Numbered from the stretch's first letter, positions 23,303 to 33,114 are shown. The stretch: DNA of 64,000 nucleotides from Euryarchaeota archaeon UBA242 (GCA_002499015.1 DAJY01000098.1:6424-70423), one strand, 5' to 3'. The notes: generated by a model not told the origin, from the sequence alone. Numbers and translations are program-made.

Positions 23303-24100
23303 ATGGCTGACCCAAATGTGTGTGTCTCTCTTGAAGCGACCACAGTGAAAGAAGTGATGGACGAAGCGGCACGAGCGAATCTTGCTGGTGCTGATATGGT
23401 CGAGATTCGATTTGACAGATTGTACCTTATCAAGCCTCAAGCCACTATATCTGAAAATGCAGAAGGCGAGAGAGTATCCTATACACCCCCTGCTGTTGAA
23501 TGGGATACACGTGAGTTCGAATCAATTAATGTTGAAAGTTGTCTGGAATCTATCAAAGAAGGAATTCCATTACCCGTAATATTCTCATTGAGGTCAGTTC
23601 GCGAAGGTGGGTTTTTCATCGGTACTGAAGAGCAGCGCCTTGAGATTCTAGCTCAAGCAATCGCTTCTGGAATCTCATGGGTTGACCTTGAGACCAGTAT
23701 TGAAGAAAAGGCTAGAGCAGGCCTCCTAGAGGCTGCTAAGGCGGCTAAGTGCCAAGTTGTTGCTTCTACACACAATAATGAATCTATGCCATCCGCTGCA
23801 GAGATTTCTGAGCTGGTACGCTCAAATAAGGACCTCGGCGACATTGTTAAGTTCTGTGGAAGAGTATCAGATCATCAAGATGCACTACAAATTATTCACG
23901 CATCACAAGAACTCGCTGATGACAACATTCAATTCAGTTTGATGGGTTTGGGCAATGGTGGAGATTGGGCACGTATTCACGCACCAATTCTTAATCAACA
24001 TATCGTTTATGCAACAATGTTAAACGAATTTAGATTAAATGAGAAGGGTTTGGTCAATGTCAATGATCTAAGAGATGCCTGGACGCTTCTCGACTACTGA
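23303..24100 (+). CDS. aroD: Type I 3-dehydroquinate dehydratase
   Basis: Type I dehydroquinase, third step of the shikimate pathway. The class I TIM-barrel pattern is clear: VCVSLEATTVKEVMDEA opening, AGADMVEIRFDRL, PVIFSLRSVREGG, then the catalytic His in ASTHNNES and the Schiff-base Lys in DIVKFCGRVSD, with C-terminal FSLMGLGNGG. About 265 residues from ATG 23303; a GTG at 23267 would add 12. AGGT is 10 bases before the ATG, so both remain possible, but family members normally start just before the first strand. No other shikimate gene is in the window. It converges with the next gene across 36 bp. Confidence 0.92.
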   Translation: MADPNVCVSLEATTVKEVMDEAARANLAGADMVEIRFDRLYLIKPQATISENAEGERVSYTPPAVEWDTREFESINVESCLESIKEGIPLPVIFSLRSVREGGFFIGTEEQRLEILAQAIASGISWVDLETSIEEKARAGLLEAAKAAKCQVVASTHNNESMPSAAEISELVRSNKDLGDIVKFCGRVSDHQDALQIIHASQELADDNIQFSLMGLGNGGDWARIHAPILNQHIVYATMLNEFRLNEKGLVNVNDLRDAWTLLDY

Positions 24101-24136
24101 TTTGTCTCTTTCTTGGGAAAGCGAATCGATTTCACC

Positions 24137-25204
24137 CTATTGAATAGGTGGTGGAAGCAATTGTTCCGGCATAGGCGGTATTGCTTTAGTTTGAGTCTCA
24201 TAAACGATTGGAGGTGGAATCTCCAGTAAAGGTACCAGTTCTTCTTGCTTTGGTGCTAATCCAGCCCCCATATATTTGCGATTAACAATTATTGGTGCTA
24301 TCATCATACACCCTACAATGCCCAAGAAAGCAATAGAAACTGTCCAAGGTGGCAAAATGAATGAACGCAGCGTGGTTACTATTGACACATCTGCATTTAC
24401 AATCTTATTCGGAGCCTCAGCATCCGAGTCATGAGAGTTATCCCACGTATCAACCACTACATAGAAATCTTCCCAATTGCTACCTCCGAATAAATTATTA
24501 TAGATTTCTGGAGCATCTAGACTAACCGACATTACAACTTCATCCATATTTTCATATTCATGCGCATCCCTAAAAGTGCGCCATCCCAGAATGTCAAAAC
24601 TTCTCCATTCAGGAGGGATGTTTTTGAAACTCTCTTCGACATCCCCCCACCAATCATAACTGCTATGGCTACGCGAATATGATTGCGTGTATGAGTCATA
24701 TTGACTAGTAGTCATCAAGTATACATCACCAAATGCGGGAACTATTTCATCATCGATTATATGAGTCAATGTGACACAAATAGTAGTCCTGTGGTTGCTT
24801 GAAAGATTAAGACGCAATGCACCTACACTATCATTTCCAATTTTCATAAAAGTGCTATAATCTTCAGCAAGTGGTGTCAGTACATTATTTTGCCAATTGT
24901 TTTGATACATGTAAGGCTGTTCCGGACTTAGTGGATAATCATCTTGATTGTTGTTATCTGATTCAGGGGGTTTCATATCTCCGTCTTCATAATAATAGTC
25001 TTCTTCATAATAATAATCATTATAAGAGTTTTGAAATGGTACTTCCGCTACTCTCTGTATTGTTTCATTCCAAACTACTGGCTGCCAATCACCTGAACAT
25101 GCACTAGCGGCTTGAGCGTTAGAAATAATACCCCCTCCAGTGAATCCACTAGAAGTGAGAGGGATCAGGACCAACATTGTCACTAAAATCGTCACTATAC
25201 GCAC
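24137..25204 (-). CDS. Exported membrane-anchored protein, tyrosine/aspartate-rich, unknown function
   Basis: A 355-residue protein with a signal peptide (IVTILVTMLVLIPLTSSGFT), a very acidic and tyrosine-rich segment (NDYYYEEDYYYEDGD at about residues 61-75), a globular extracellular part, and a transmembrane helix near residue 285-310 (WTVSIAFLGIVGCMMIAPII). A proline-rich cytoplasmic tail ends PPMPEQLLPPPIQ. The start is GTG 25204 with GGGGGT 8 bases upstream. It lies 55 bp downstream of a 1401-residue exported metallopeptidase on the same strand and may be part of its operon. No enzyme motif recognised. Confidence 0.75.
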   Translation of the reverse strand: MRIVTILVTMLVLIPLTSSGFTGGGIISNAQAASACSGDWQPVVWNETIQRVAEVPFQNSYNDYYYEEDYYYEDGDMKPPESDNNNQDDYPLSPEQPYMYQNNWQNNVLTPLAEDYSTFMKIGNDSVGALRLNLSSNHRTTICVTLTHIIDDEIVPAFGDVYLMTTSQYDSYTQSYSRSHSSYDWWGDVEESFKNIPPEWRSFDILGWRTFRDAHEYENMDEVVMSVSLDAPEIYNNLFGGSNWEDFYVVVDTWDNSHDSDAEAPNKIVNADVSIVTTLRSFILPPWTVSIAFLGIVGCMMIAPIIVNRKYMGAGLAPKQEELVPLLEIPPPIVYETQTKAIPPMPEQLLPPPIQ

Positions 25205-25259
25205 TATTGTCTACCCCCTACATACATTCCAAGACATAGGGGGTTGATGGATATAACGC

Positions 25260-28200
25260 TCAACCTCTTCTTCTAAGTGGGCGGATATAACCAGAATCAT
25301 CTGAACGGCGTTCTTCCTTTGAAAGTATAGATGGGGCCGGCGGAGGTGCGTGTTGATCCATGCCCAACAATCCTCCTTGCGACTCTACATGTTCTACATC
25401 ATAGGTTTCAGCTGCCTTCTTTGCCTCTTCCTCTATTTCCATAGGTTCTCTCATTACAAACCAACCTAAAATCAATGCAGCTGTGATAAGGACGATGAAG
25501 GTTAACAGGTCTGAACCTGCATCTGCTAGCCAATTCTTCCAATCCTGGACACTGAAATCGGACAAAGATGGCGGTGCTTCCCCTTCAGGAATTACTTGGA
25601 CGGCATAATCCATCTCATCGCACATGTCAAGTCCATTGCAGACCTGTAGACGAATTTGTACTAATCCTGCTTCTTGCCAACTTGCAGAGACTCTAGTTCT
25701 TGAACCTGTGAGAGGCAATACCCAATCATCAGCAAAATCACCGTTTTCATTAGCATCAACTGCCAAGTCCAAATCCCATTGAATCAATAGTCCGGATTCA
25801 ATTCTCTCGTCACGGTCACTGATTGAACCATCTAGTACATTCAAATCCCTATAAATGATCAATTCATCACTTTCTTCACCAGTAATATTTGCACTCAACG
25901 AATTTACATCCCCTACCAATACATCATCAGGAATGTAAATCTCTTCAATCACCGGAGGTGTGTGGATAATCACCGTATAGGATTGCCTTGAAACATCCCC
26001 TGTACCAAATGAATCTCTAACTGTAAGCGTAACAATATATTCACCCGGAATTGAATACGAATGCCAAGGAGATGGATCGTGGTTCAATGGTGTAGCATCG
26101 CCGAAATTCCAGGTATAACTAACGATGCCGTTCCATTCTGGAGATGATGATTCGAGTGGAATATACATCCCTTCATAGCGACGGTCTCCATCTCTTGTCC
26201 CTTCCGAATCGAAGTATAGTAAAGTCCCAGGTGCCGCAATTGAATTACCATCTTCGTCAAAAGTTCGAGACCATGATTCTACCACAGTTCCTTCGGGGAA
26301 GGATGTTTTATCGGTAATAATTTCTCCTTCTAACCATGCATCTAGTATTTTCACACTAATGATTGGAACTGGATTAGAGATTCTAATAACCATAGTCTTT
26401 GCAATACTCTCTTGCCCACTTTCATCGGTAACAATCAGTATTACACTGTTAACTCCAGGTTCAGTAAAAGAATGAGTGACTTGTGGCCTGTCACCGAATG
26501 TACCATCAGAGAAACTCCAATTGAATGTTAAGTCACTTGAATCACCAACTGTCCCATCGGGGTCAAAACTATTTCTTCCATCAAAGGTGTATGGGGAATC
26601 AACTTGCCCATCTGTTGCGCGGAAATCTATTAATTCAGAACCGGTTGATGCAGTTGTACGCACAAGGAAATCTGATACTGGCATTTGATTGAGAACTGTA
26701 ACATAAAATTGTGCAGTAGATGAACTTCCATCGTCATCAGTTGCTGTAAGTTGGACTGTCATTAGTCCGGGGTTATCCCATCCGACTATAGGATTGGATT
26801 GGGCACTGCTGGTAGTTGTGAAATCATCAGTTCTATCAAGCGAACCGCCATTGAGGTTAACACCATCAGGGAAACTCCAGGAATATGTCACTATTTGCCC
26901 ATCAAAATCTTTGAAAACATCGGGCATTACCATTGGCGTATAGGTGTATGTAGTCATATTCTCCGACCAAATCTGAACCGGAACACGATTGTTTACAGTG
27001 ACGTTAATTGATTTTATTCCGATATTAATACCATCAGAAACACTCAATGTTAGAATATATGTTTCATTGGTAGAATTCAATGCCCCCCATTCGTGGTGAG
27101 CAGAATACATCCCGACTCCACTTTGGCTAGTACCATCGCCCCAATTCCAGTCGAATTGGAGATTTTCTGTTGGCACATTATCTGCTGTTCTACCTGCCGA
27201 GAAGAGGATTTTTTGGTTAGTCATAATTGAAATTTCCGTTTCAATAACAACATTGTTGACTGTGATGATAGGAACGGGCTGCGTAATATCATTAACTACT
27301 ATTTCATGAATATCCGTTTCCGACCAAGTTCCACCTACATCTTGAATTCTTAAAGTGGCATTGAATGATCCGACCGAGGTATAATATCGTACTGGAGATT
27401 TCAAACTTGAACTAATATTGTCACCAAAATCCCAAGCATAGGCTGTTGGTGAGTCATAATATGGTAACGAATTATTGTCCAAGGAAAGGCCCCATGCGTC
27501 AAAACCATCTCCATTGAATTGGACATTTTCCCATGTTTGTGTTTGATTTGGTGCGACACTACCATTCGCGGTAGGACGCATATTTGCTAGAGTTTGTGGC
27601 GCTGTCGTTTTGGTGTCAATCAATGTTCCAAGCATATCTCGCATCTCCAAATCAAATGTATATTGATCAGTCATTGCTGCTGTAAAGTAAAAATTACCTC
27701 CAACATCTACGCCGCCTCCAGCAGAAATTCTATTTGTTAGTGAATCTACTTCATTGCCAAATGCATCCTTAACCTTGACAGTGATATCTAAATCTTCAAA
27801 GAAAGCATTTGATAATACATTGTAATTGATGTGGGCGGTGTCTGGTGAACCATCTCCATCTCTATCGGATAGAGTCGTTGTGTTCAGTCCAATAGTAGCA
27901 GGAGAGGTTATTCTTGCTGCTTCAACATCGATGGTCCCTTGTGGATAGGAAGACCCACAAGATGTGTAATCACAATCTGCAACCGTACTTGCATACCATG
28001 TTATTGCCCATACTTCATCTGTCAAATTGCCAAATCCAGGGATAAGGCCTGTAGCAACGTTATTTTTGAAATTCAAATCGCTAACACTCCACAGTCCATC
28101 AACTGTAGATTTTGAAACTAAAACTCCATCAAATTGACTGACATCTGCTGTAAACCTCATTGTCAAAGGAGCTGGAGAGGCTGCTCCGGGAGTGAATTTA

Positions 28201-29465
28201 TAGGAACTTATTCCCCATCCTTCGACGCTATTTCCTGTTGAAGACCAAGGTCCAACCCAATCTGAGTTAGTATCAGCAGGTTGTGCCCTACAGAATGAAC
28301 CGGAAGCACACGCTTGTGTCAATTGAAGATTAGGATATCCCCAAATCCCTTGATCACTATCTAATGTAGCAGCAATTGAGAAATTGGCAAATATTTCAGA
28401 CATAGTCGTACCAATTTTACCTGATTGGCCGGATTGAGGAGAGAGTGCCAGGTTGACAACTCCTTGCCCGCCTGTTGCACTATCCTGTACTAATTGCCTA
28501 ACAGCCGGACCTCCGCCTAAGTGTTCAGCCAAATACATAGTGAACATATATCCTGCACCATAATCTGCAATTCTTTGATTCCACCATCGAACACTTAGTT
28601 CTGGACTTGTAGTCCAAGCATTAACGTGCCCTACAAGAGTTGAATCTGCACCAAAACAAAGATAGATTGCTACATCTGCATTTCCTTCATCTATCCACAG
28701 ATTCTCATACGGGTCTAGCGCATTATGTAATAGATGTTCTAACTCGTGAGCAAGAATTGATTTACCCCAAGTTAATGTTATATCTGCATAATCAACAAAG
28801 ACGGCTTCTCTCGAAACTGCAAATGAAGGAGAGAAATAGCCACCGATATTGTATGCCCCATCGATATCATAAATTACGATTTGAACTTGACAATTATTAT
28901 CTTTATCAGGAGGGGCTAAACCTCTGCCGTCCTGGTAGTCCTTTCCATAGTAAGTAGTCATTGTTGGATAGATTGTTTGATCCCATGTTTGTGCAAGATT
29001 GTTTAGAACGGTGGATGAAAGTGTTCTTCCCGATTGCACTAGGAATGCTACTGAAACAGTTGTTTTTGCCACATAAGTGTCAACCGAACCACCAGATGTT
29101 GGAACGGTCAGTGTATCTCCGACCACATGTGGCGAACAAGCTCTTGCTGAAGCACGACCACTCGTAGATGGCTGCATTAACATTTCATCTACGCCCGGCA
29201 TACCGGCTTCAACCCACTTTAATTTCATGAATGATGAGGCCGAGACAACAATCTGGTCCTCTTCAATAAACAAATATTCTCTTCCATCTTGTGCATCAAA
29301 TTCAGAAATATCGCCAATTATCACTCCTCCGGCATCATATGGCACTACTTCGTACCTATCTGATTCGTCGGACTGCGCCGCTACAGCCATCAATAATGGA
29401 GACATGCTAGCAATGAGCAATACTGTTACGAATATGAAAGCTGGACTGGTGCGTAGTTCCGACAT
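25260..29465 (-). CDS. Large exported metallopeptidase with PKD domains and C-terminal anchor
   Basis: A 1401-residue surface protein. The signal peptide (FVTVLLIASMSPLLMAVAA) is followed by a catalytic domain with LAHELEHLLHNALDPYENLW (HExxH at about residue 241) and then DEGNADVAIY, whose downstream Glu fits the M6/M30-like gluzincin layout. Next come about five PKD-type beta-sandwich domains, recognised by their WDFGD, WNWGDGT, WSFPDG, WSFSDGT and WNFGDAT cores with T-V-x-D-x-x-G ends. A transmembrane helix (LLTFIVLITAALILGWFV) and a cytoplasmic tail ending in basic residues close the protein. GAGGT is 7 bases before the ATG. The inferred role is extracellular protein degradation at the cell surface, typical of marine protein-degrading archaea. 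Confidence 0.88.
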   Translation of the reverse strand: MSELRTSPAFIFVTVLLIASMSPLLMAVAAQSDESDRYEVVPYDAGGVIIGDISEFDAQDGREYLFIEEDQIVVSASSFMKLKWVEAGMPGVDEMLMQPSTSGRASARACSPHVVGDTLTVPTSGGSVDTYVAKTTVSVAFLVQSGRTLSSTVLNNLAQTWDQTIYPTMTTYYGKDYQDGRGLAPPDKDNNCQVQIVIYDIDGAYNIGGYFSPSFAVSREAVFVDYADITLTWGKSILAHELEHLLHNALDPYENLWIDEGNADVAIYLCFGADSTLVGHVNAWTTSPELSVRWWNQRIADYGAGYMFTMYLAEHLGGGPAVRQLVQDSATGGQGVVNLALSPQSGQSGKIGTTMSEIFANFSIAATLDSDQGIWGYPNLQLTQACASGSFCRAQPADTNSDWVGPWSSTGNSVEGWGISSYKFTPGAASPAPLTMRFTADVSQFDGVLVSKSTVDGLWSVSDLNFKNNVATGLIPGFGNLTDEVWAITWYASTVADCDYTSCGSSYPQGTIDVEAARITSPATIGLNTTTLSDRDGDGSPDTAHINYNVLSNAFFEDLDITVKVKDAFGNEVDSLTNRISAGGGVDVGGNFYFTAAMTDQYTFDLEMRDMLGTLIDTKTTAPQTLANMRPTANGSVAPNQTQTWENVQFNGDGFDAWGLSLDNNSLPYYDSPTAYAWDFGDNISSSLKSPVRYYTSVGSFNATLRIQDVGGTWSETDIHEIVVNDITQPVPIITVNNVVIETEISIMTNQKILFSAGRTADNVPTENLQFDWNWGDGTSQSGVGMYSAHHEWGALNSTNETYILTLSVSDGINIGIKSINVTVNNRVPVQIWSENMTTYTYTPMVMPDVFKDFDGQIVTYSWSFPDGVNLNGGSLDRTDDFTTTSSAQSNPIVGWDNPGLMTVQLTATDDDGSSSTAQFYVTVLNQMPVSDFLVRTTASTGSELIDFRATDGQVDSPYTFDGRNSFDPDGTVGDSSDLTFNWSFSDGTFGDRPQVTHSFTEPGVNSVILIVTDESGQESIAKTMVIRISNPVPIISVKILDAWLEGEIITDKTSFPEGTVVESWSRTFDEDGNSIAAPGTLLYFDSEGTRDGDRRYEGMYIPLESSSPEWNGIVSYTWNFGDATPLNHDPSPWHSYSIPGEYIVTLTVRDSFGTGDVSRQSYTVIIHTPPVIEEIYIPDDVLVGDVNSLSANITGEESDELIIYRDLNVLDGSISDRDERIESGLLIQWDLDLAVDANENGDFADDWVLPLTGSRTRVSASWQEAGLVQIRLQVCNGLDMCDEMDYAVQVIPEGEAPPSLSDFSVQDWKNWLADAGSDLLTFIVLITAALILGWFVMREPMEIEEEAKKAAETYDVEHVESQGGLLGMDQHAPPPAPSILSKEERRSDDSGYIRPLRRRG

Positions 29466-29553
29466 TTAATTGACCTCAGGGAAACGCATCACTGGTTCCC
29501 AAAATCACCACTTGAAATGAAGTATTTAATACTCGGTCAATGAGGATTCAATA

Positions 29554-30789
29554 ATGCTCTTGCCACTTAACGCTAAAAGCCGCGGTCAAAAACGCCTCAT
29601 AGGTGTCGTTTTTGTCTGTTTGTTGCTATCAAATGTCACATCTGCAAGTGGTAATGAAGATAATTGGATTAATTCGGTTGACATTTGCCAAAAAACAAGT
29701 GAATTACAATTTAATGGAACATTGGCAAACCAGAGCGTTACATGGCAAACTGAACTTGGACCAAGATTACCTGGTTCGAACGCTTCATTGGCACTCAGAG
29801 AGTCAATAACTGAAAATCTTACAACTTATGGCTGGGATGTCGAATTAAGTACCCACATTTCTCATGAAATCGAGTTAACTAATGTAATCGCAACTTGGAA
29901 ACCTCAAAACCTTAGTCCAAATGAAACCGAAGAATTGGGTCGAATCGTATTGTCTGCGCATTATGACACTAGAAATATAGCCGACAAGGATTCCAATGTC
30001 TCTCTGCAAAACACCCCTATTCTAGGAGCTAACGATGGGGCGAGCGGTGTTGCTGCTCTTATCGAGCTAGGTCGAATCATCCCTAGTATGGATTTGAATA
30101 ATGAAATCATGCTACTATTTTCTGATGCTGAAGATCAAGGGAATAACTACACGCTCGGTGCTGAGGCATGGGCTGATAATCTATCTCAAGAAGAAATTAA
30201 TCGAACTGAATCTTTCATTTTATTAGACATGATAGGAGATGCTGATTTACAATTAACAAAAATTATCCCTTCAACACCAATCTTAACTGAAAATATGATG
30301 ATATTGGGTCAAAAACTAGGGCTTTCTAATCAAACAGATGGTTGTAATGGTCAAAGGTCTGATGTTATGCAGTCCAATCAATCATTAACTGTGATAGATG
30401 ACCATGTGCATCCATTCGCTCTTGGAATTCCTTCTCTAGACATTATCGACTTGGCATACGGTATAAACGCTACTCCTTTCGGAGGTTATTGGCATACCAC
30501 ACAAGATACCGCAGATAAAGTAAGTGCTGAATCGCTAGAAAGTGTTGGGAGGATTGTAGAATTGGGACTATTAACAGGGGCATGGACGTCAATTGACACC
30601 CCATTAGAACAATCAAAACAATTAGAACAATCAGAACTATCAAATAATTCTGAGCCCGAACAACAGCAACCAATTGAAGAAGCCACCAACAAAGGTGCTG
30701 ATTCTTCTAAATTATTGGCAGTTTTGTCTTTCAGTGTTCTTGCTATAAGTTTAGTTTCTTTATTTTTCCTTAAGCGCTTTGTAGAATAA
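29554..30789 (+). CDS. Exported M28-family aminopeptidase, membrane-anchored
   Basis: A 411-residue zinc aminopeptidase of the M28 family. A signal peptide occupies about the first 33 residues (KRLIGVVFVCLLLSNVTSASG). Metal-binding motifs are present: LSAHYDTR (His), GANDGASGVAALIELGR (Asp), then LLFSDAEDQG (Glu/Asp), with a late HTTQDTADKV (His). A low-complexity Glu/Gln/Ser linker follows, and the protein ends in a transmembrane helix (LLAVLSFSVLAISLVSLFFL) with a basic end, so it is anchored outside the cell. GAGG stands 8 bases before the ATG. It diverges from the large PKD peptidase with an 88-bp gap, suggesting joint use in peptide acquisition. Confidence 0.9.
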   Translation: MLLPLNAKSRGQKRLIGVVFVCLLLSNVTSASGNEDNWINSVDICQKTSELQFNGTLANQSVTWQTELGPRLPGSNASLALRESITENLTTYGWDVELSTHISHEIELTNVIATWKPQNLSPNETEELGRIVLSAHYDTRNIADKDSNVSLQNTPILGANDGASGVAALIELGRIIPSMDLNNEIMLLFSDAEDQGNNYTLGAEAWADNLSQEEINRTESFILLDMIGDADLQLTKIIPSTPILTENMMILGQKLGLSNQTDGCNGQRSDVMQSNQSLTVIDDHVHPFALGIPSLDIIDLAYGINATPFGGYWHTTQDTADKVSAESLESVGRIVELGLLTGAWTSIDTPLEQSKQLEQSELSNNSEPEQQQPIEEATNKGADSSKLLAVLSFSVLAISLVSLFFLKRFVE

Positions 30790-30803
30790 AATGATCGGTT
30801 TGT

Positions 30804-30840
30804 TGCGCGGACTTGCCGGGAAAGGGGTAATATCCGCGCA
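30804..30840. repeat. GC-rich inverted repeat between M28 gene and next gene
   Basis: TGCGCGGA (30804-30811) and TCCGCGCA (30833-30840) form a perfect 8-bp GC-rich stem over a 21-base spacer. It stands out in this AT-rich DNA. It begins 15 bp after the M28 stop and ends 35 bp before the GTG start of the next gene. It could be a terminator without a T-run, a 5' UTR hairpin or an operator. Confidence 0.4.
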
Positions 30841-30875
30841 CAAGCACCTATGGTTTGAGCGGAGGAGGTGAGGGC

Positions 30876-31754
30876 GTGTCTGGCAAGAGTATGGAAGAAA
30901 GAAAGGCTGCACTGAGAGCACGTGTCCAGAGCAAACTGCAAGCCTCGCAAGATGCTACTGAACAAAGAGCTCTAGTTTCAAGTGAAGAACTGGTTGTCAG
31001 TGTTGAAGATGTAGATGCTGCTGTGGAATTAGCGGCTGAAAAAACAAAACAACGATGGTTACGATTGGAGGAAGTTGAGAGGGGCCGATGGAGGACTATA
31101 GCTGCATCTTTGATATTATTGGGCTCATTATTGGGGATTATGAGTGGTGCTTTGATTCTACAAGGAAACCCTAGTGACATTATTTCTTCTTCATTCTTCG
31201 CATCTACTGATTCTGTAGATGTCATAGGTACTGCAATTCAAGCTGAAGAAGGTACTGAAGTTGAAAATGTAACTGTTGAATTAATTGAAATCGACACCAA
31301 TACAATCCTACGTACAGTGAAAACAGATGCAAATGGCCTCTTTGTCATTGATAATGTCATATCAAAATTACATATATTGAAACTGTCCAAAGAAGGCTAT
31401 AATACCATGGAATTGAAAATAATTCCTGAAAAGGCAGGAGTCGGACCGATAACCATGTCTTATGGTGATGACACAATTACGCGAGACCACCACACAGTGG
31501 CCACTGGATGGGGTTTAGAGAATGCTGTAGGGCTTTCGACAACAATTGGGATTCTTACGGTAATTACCGGAATAGTGGGGGTTCAAGCTGCGGTTGAAGT
31601 TAGAAGAGGTAAGTACTACAGGAGGACACAGTATTTAGCAGGAATCTCATTATTCAGTAGAGGATTAATAATATTTGGACCGGCATTAATCCTTGCTGGA
31701 ATGATCACGATGGTGTTCATTAAAGAACAATTTGATGATAACCAGGAGGAATGA
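30876..31754 (+). CDS. Membrane protein with carboxypeptidase-regulatory-like domain
   Basis: A protein of about 292 residues. The N-terminal 75 residues form a charged helical cytoplasmic region (ERKAALRARVQSKLQASQDA). A transmembrane helix follows (IAASLILLGSLLGIMSGALI), then an extracytoplasmic beta-sandwich of about 90 residues with the CarboxypepD_reg pattern (VIGTAIQAEEGTEVENVTVE, then TDANGLFVIDNV and LSKEGYNTMEL). Two C-terminal helices (about 215-240 and 265-285) complete it. The start is GTG 30876: GGAGG lies 7 bases upstream. TTG 30855 and ATG 30891 are poorer. It precedes the thymidylate kinase gene, whose GTG comes 2 bases after this stop, and its last codons contain that gene's GGAGG site. 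Confidence 0.75.
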   Translation: MSGKSMEERKAALRARVQSKLQASQDATEQRALVSSEELVVSVEDVDAAVELAAEKTKQRWLRLEEVERGRWRTIAASLILLGSLLGIMSGALILQGNPSDIISSSFFASTDSVDVIGTAIQAEEGTEVENVTVELIEIDTNTILRTVKTDANGLFVIDNVISKLHILKLSKEGYNTMELKIIPEKAGVGPITMSYGDDTITRDHHTVATGWGLENAVGLSTTIGILTVITGIVGVQAAVEVRRGKYYRRTQYLAGISLFSRGLIIFGPALILAGMITMVFIKEQFDDNQEE

Positions 31755-31756
31755 AC

Positions 31757-33112
31757 GTGTACCTCATCACTGTCGAAGGAGGTGATGGCTCCGGAAAAGG
31801 TGAAGCAGCAAGGATTATTCACGAGTTAGTTGCTGAGTTCCCATTCCCTGGATATCACTCAACCCATGAACCAAGAAGGCATAGTGAATTAGGTAAACTG
31901 GCTTTGTCATCTGTCAAATTAGGTGATAAAACTCCTTTAGAAGAAGCTGGATTGTTTGCTGCCGATCGACTGGACCATTCGCATACTTGGATTAGACCAC
32001 TACTTGCAAAAGGACATGTTGTAATTTCAGATAGAAATATTCACTCATCACTAATTTATCAAGGAGTCGTCGGAGAACTGGGACTTGAACAGGTTGCCAA
32101 AATGAATGCTGCATCAATGATTCCCGACCTTGTATTTTGGATTGACTGCGACCCTGATAAAGCCATTAAAAGAATAAAGAGTGGTACTTTGCGAATGAGC
32201 AGTGGCAAAACTGAATATTTTGAAACTCCTGAAATACAGAAAACGATTAGAAAGGGATTCAATGATCTTTTATCAGGGGAAATAACTGTTCCGGCTCCAT
32301 TTGACAAATGTTGCGTAATAGGGCCAATCCTCAATGAAGGGGGATTGGATGAACTTCGTAGAAAATTGCGAACAGAATTACGCGCTTTTTTCAATAGAAG
32401 GCCCGCTCCATTAAACGTTGATGCCGATGAAGTCGATCGATACCTATTGAATGCATTGGTTAACGATGTAAAAAAACAAACAAGGTTACCCGGTGCCCCT
32501 CAAGAGAAAACTTCGATGAATATCGGTTGGCTTTCGGGTGAATCACCAGCAAATTGGATGCATTTTGCTGAAGATAATTGGCCAAAAAAGTCTGCAATAT
32601 CATTTGATGTCCCTGCAAGCCCACATGCCCAATCGTGTTGGGCTGTTTTGGGAACTCTCTCACTAATTGTAGGTTCGAGTGAAATTCCAAGATTGCATAA
32701 ATCACTTGGCCCTCATCGAATGGTTACACAAAGACATACTCAACGATTGGTTAGGTGGCTGGAGAAGGAATGGTGGATTCATAAGCAACAATCCCATGTA
32801 CCTTTCGCTGAAGCACAGATGTTCAAATTGAGAGATGACAAACTGGGATATTGTCGTTTAGCATTAGCAATGTGGCCATTGCGTTCCTCTCTAGCATCAT
32901 GGAGGAGATCTAATCCAAACGGCGAATGGAAGAATTCTTTAGCGGAAATATTACTTTTAGGACAAGAAAAATCTCCTCCTCCGGCGACTAGGAAAGCTGT
33001 TAGCTATGTGATTAGCAGATTGGAGATGCTTACTAGTGGCCATGAAAATTGCCCTGTCCCACAGGATATTGATCAATTAATAGTGTGGTGGAGCATGAAC
33101 CCACCGCAATGA
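31757..33112 (+). CDS. tmk: Thymidylate kinase with unknown C-terminal domain
   Basis: About 451 residues. The N-terminal 210 or so match dTMP kinase, which phosphorylates dTMP in DNA precursor synthesis: P-loop EGGDGSGKGEAARI, the DRNIHSSLIYQG motif (DR-x-x-x-S), a FWIDCDP strand and a LID-like region. The P-loop reads GKG as in adenylate kinase, instead of the usual GKT/S. The C-terminal 235 or so residues (from about LNVDADEVDRYL) are unlike any tmk I know. They are helical and tryptophan-rich, with HTQRLVRWLEKEWWIHKQQ. The start is GTG 31757, 7 bases after GGAGG; an ATG at 31751 abuts that site. The role of the extra domain is unknown. Confidence 0.82.
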   Translation: MYLITVEGGDGSGKGEAARIIHELVAEFPFPGYHSTHEPRRHSELGKLALSSVKLGDKTPLEEAGLFAADRLDHSHTWIRPLLAKGHVVISDRNIHSSLIYQGVVGELGLEQVAKMNAASMIPDLVFWIDCDPDKAIKRIKSGTLRMSSGKTEYFETPEIQKTIRKGFNDLLSGEITVPAPFDKCCVIGPILNEGGLDELRRKLRTELRAFFNRRPAPLNVDADEVDRYLLNALVNDVKKQTRLPGAPQEKTSMNIGWLSGESPANWMHFAEDNWPKKSAISFDVPASPHAQSCWAVLGTLSLIVGSSEIPRLHKSLGPHRMVTQRHTQRLVRWLEKEWWIHKQQSHVPFAEAQMFKLRDDKLGYCRLALAMWPLRSSLASWRRSNPNGEWKNSLAEILLLGQEKSPPPATRKAVSYVISRLEMLTSGHENCPVPQDIDQLIVWWSMNPPQ

Positions 33113-33114
33113 AT

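Noticed and set aside
24130..24152. CCTATTGAATAGG palindrome similar to the rpa palindrome
   Set aside because: It overlaps the last codons and stop of the exoprotein gene and differs in centre length; probably coincidence.
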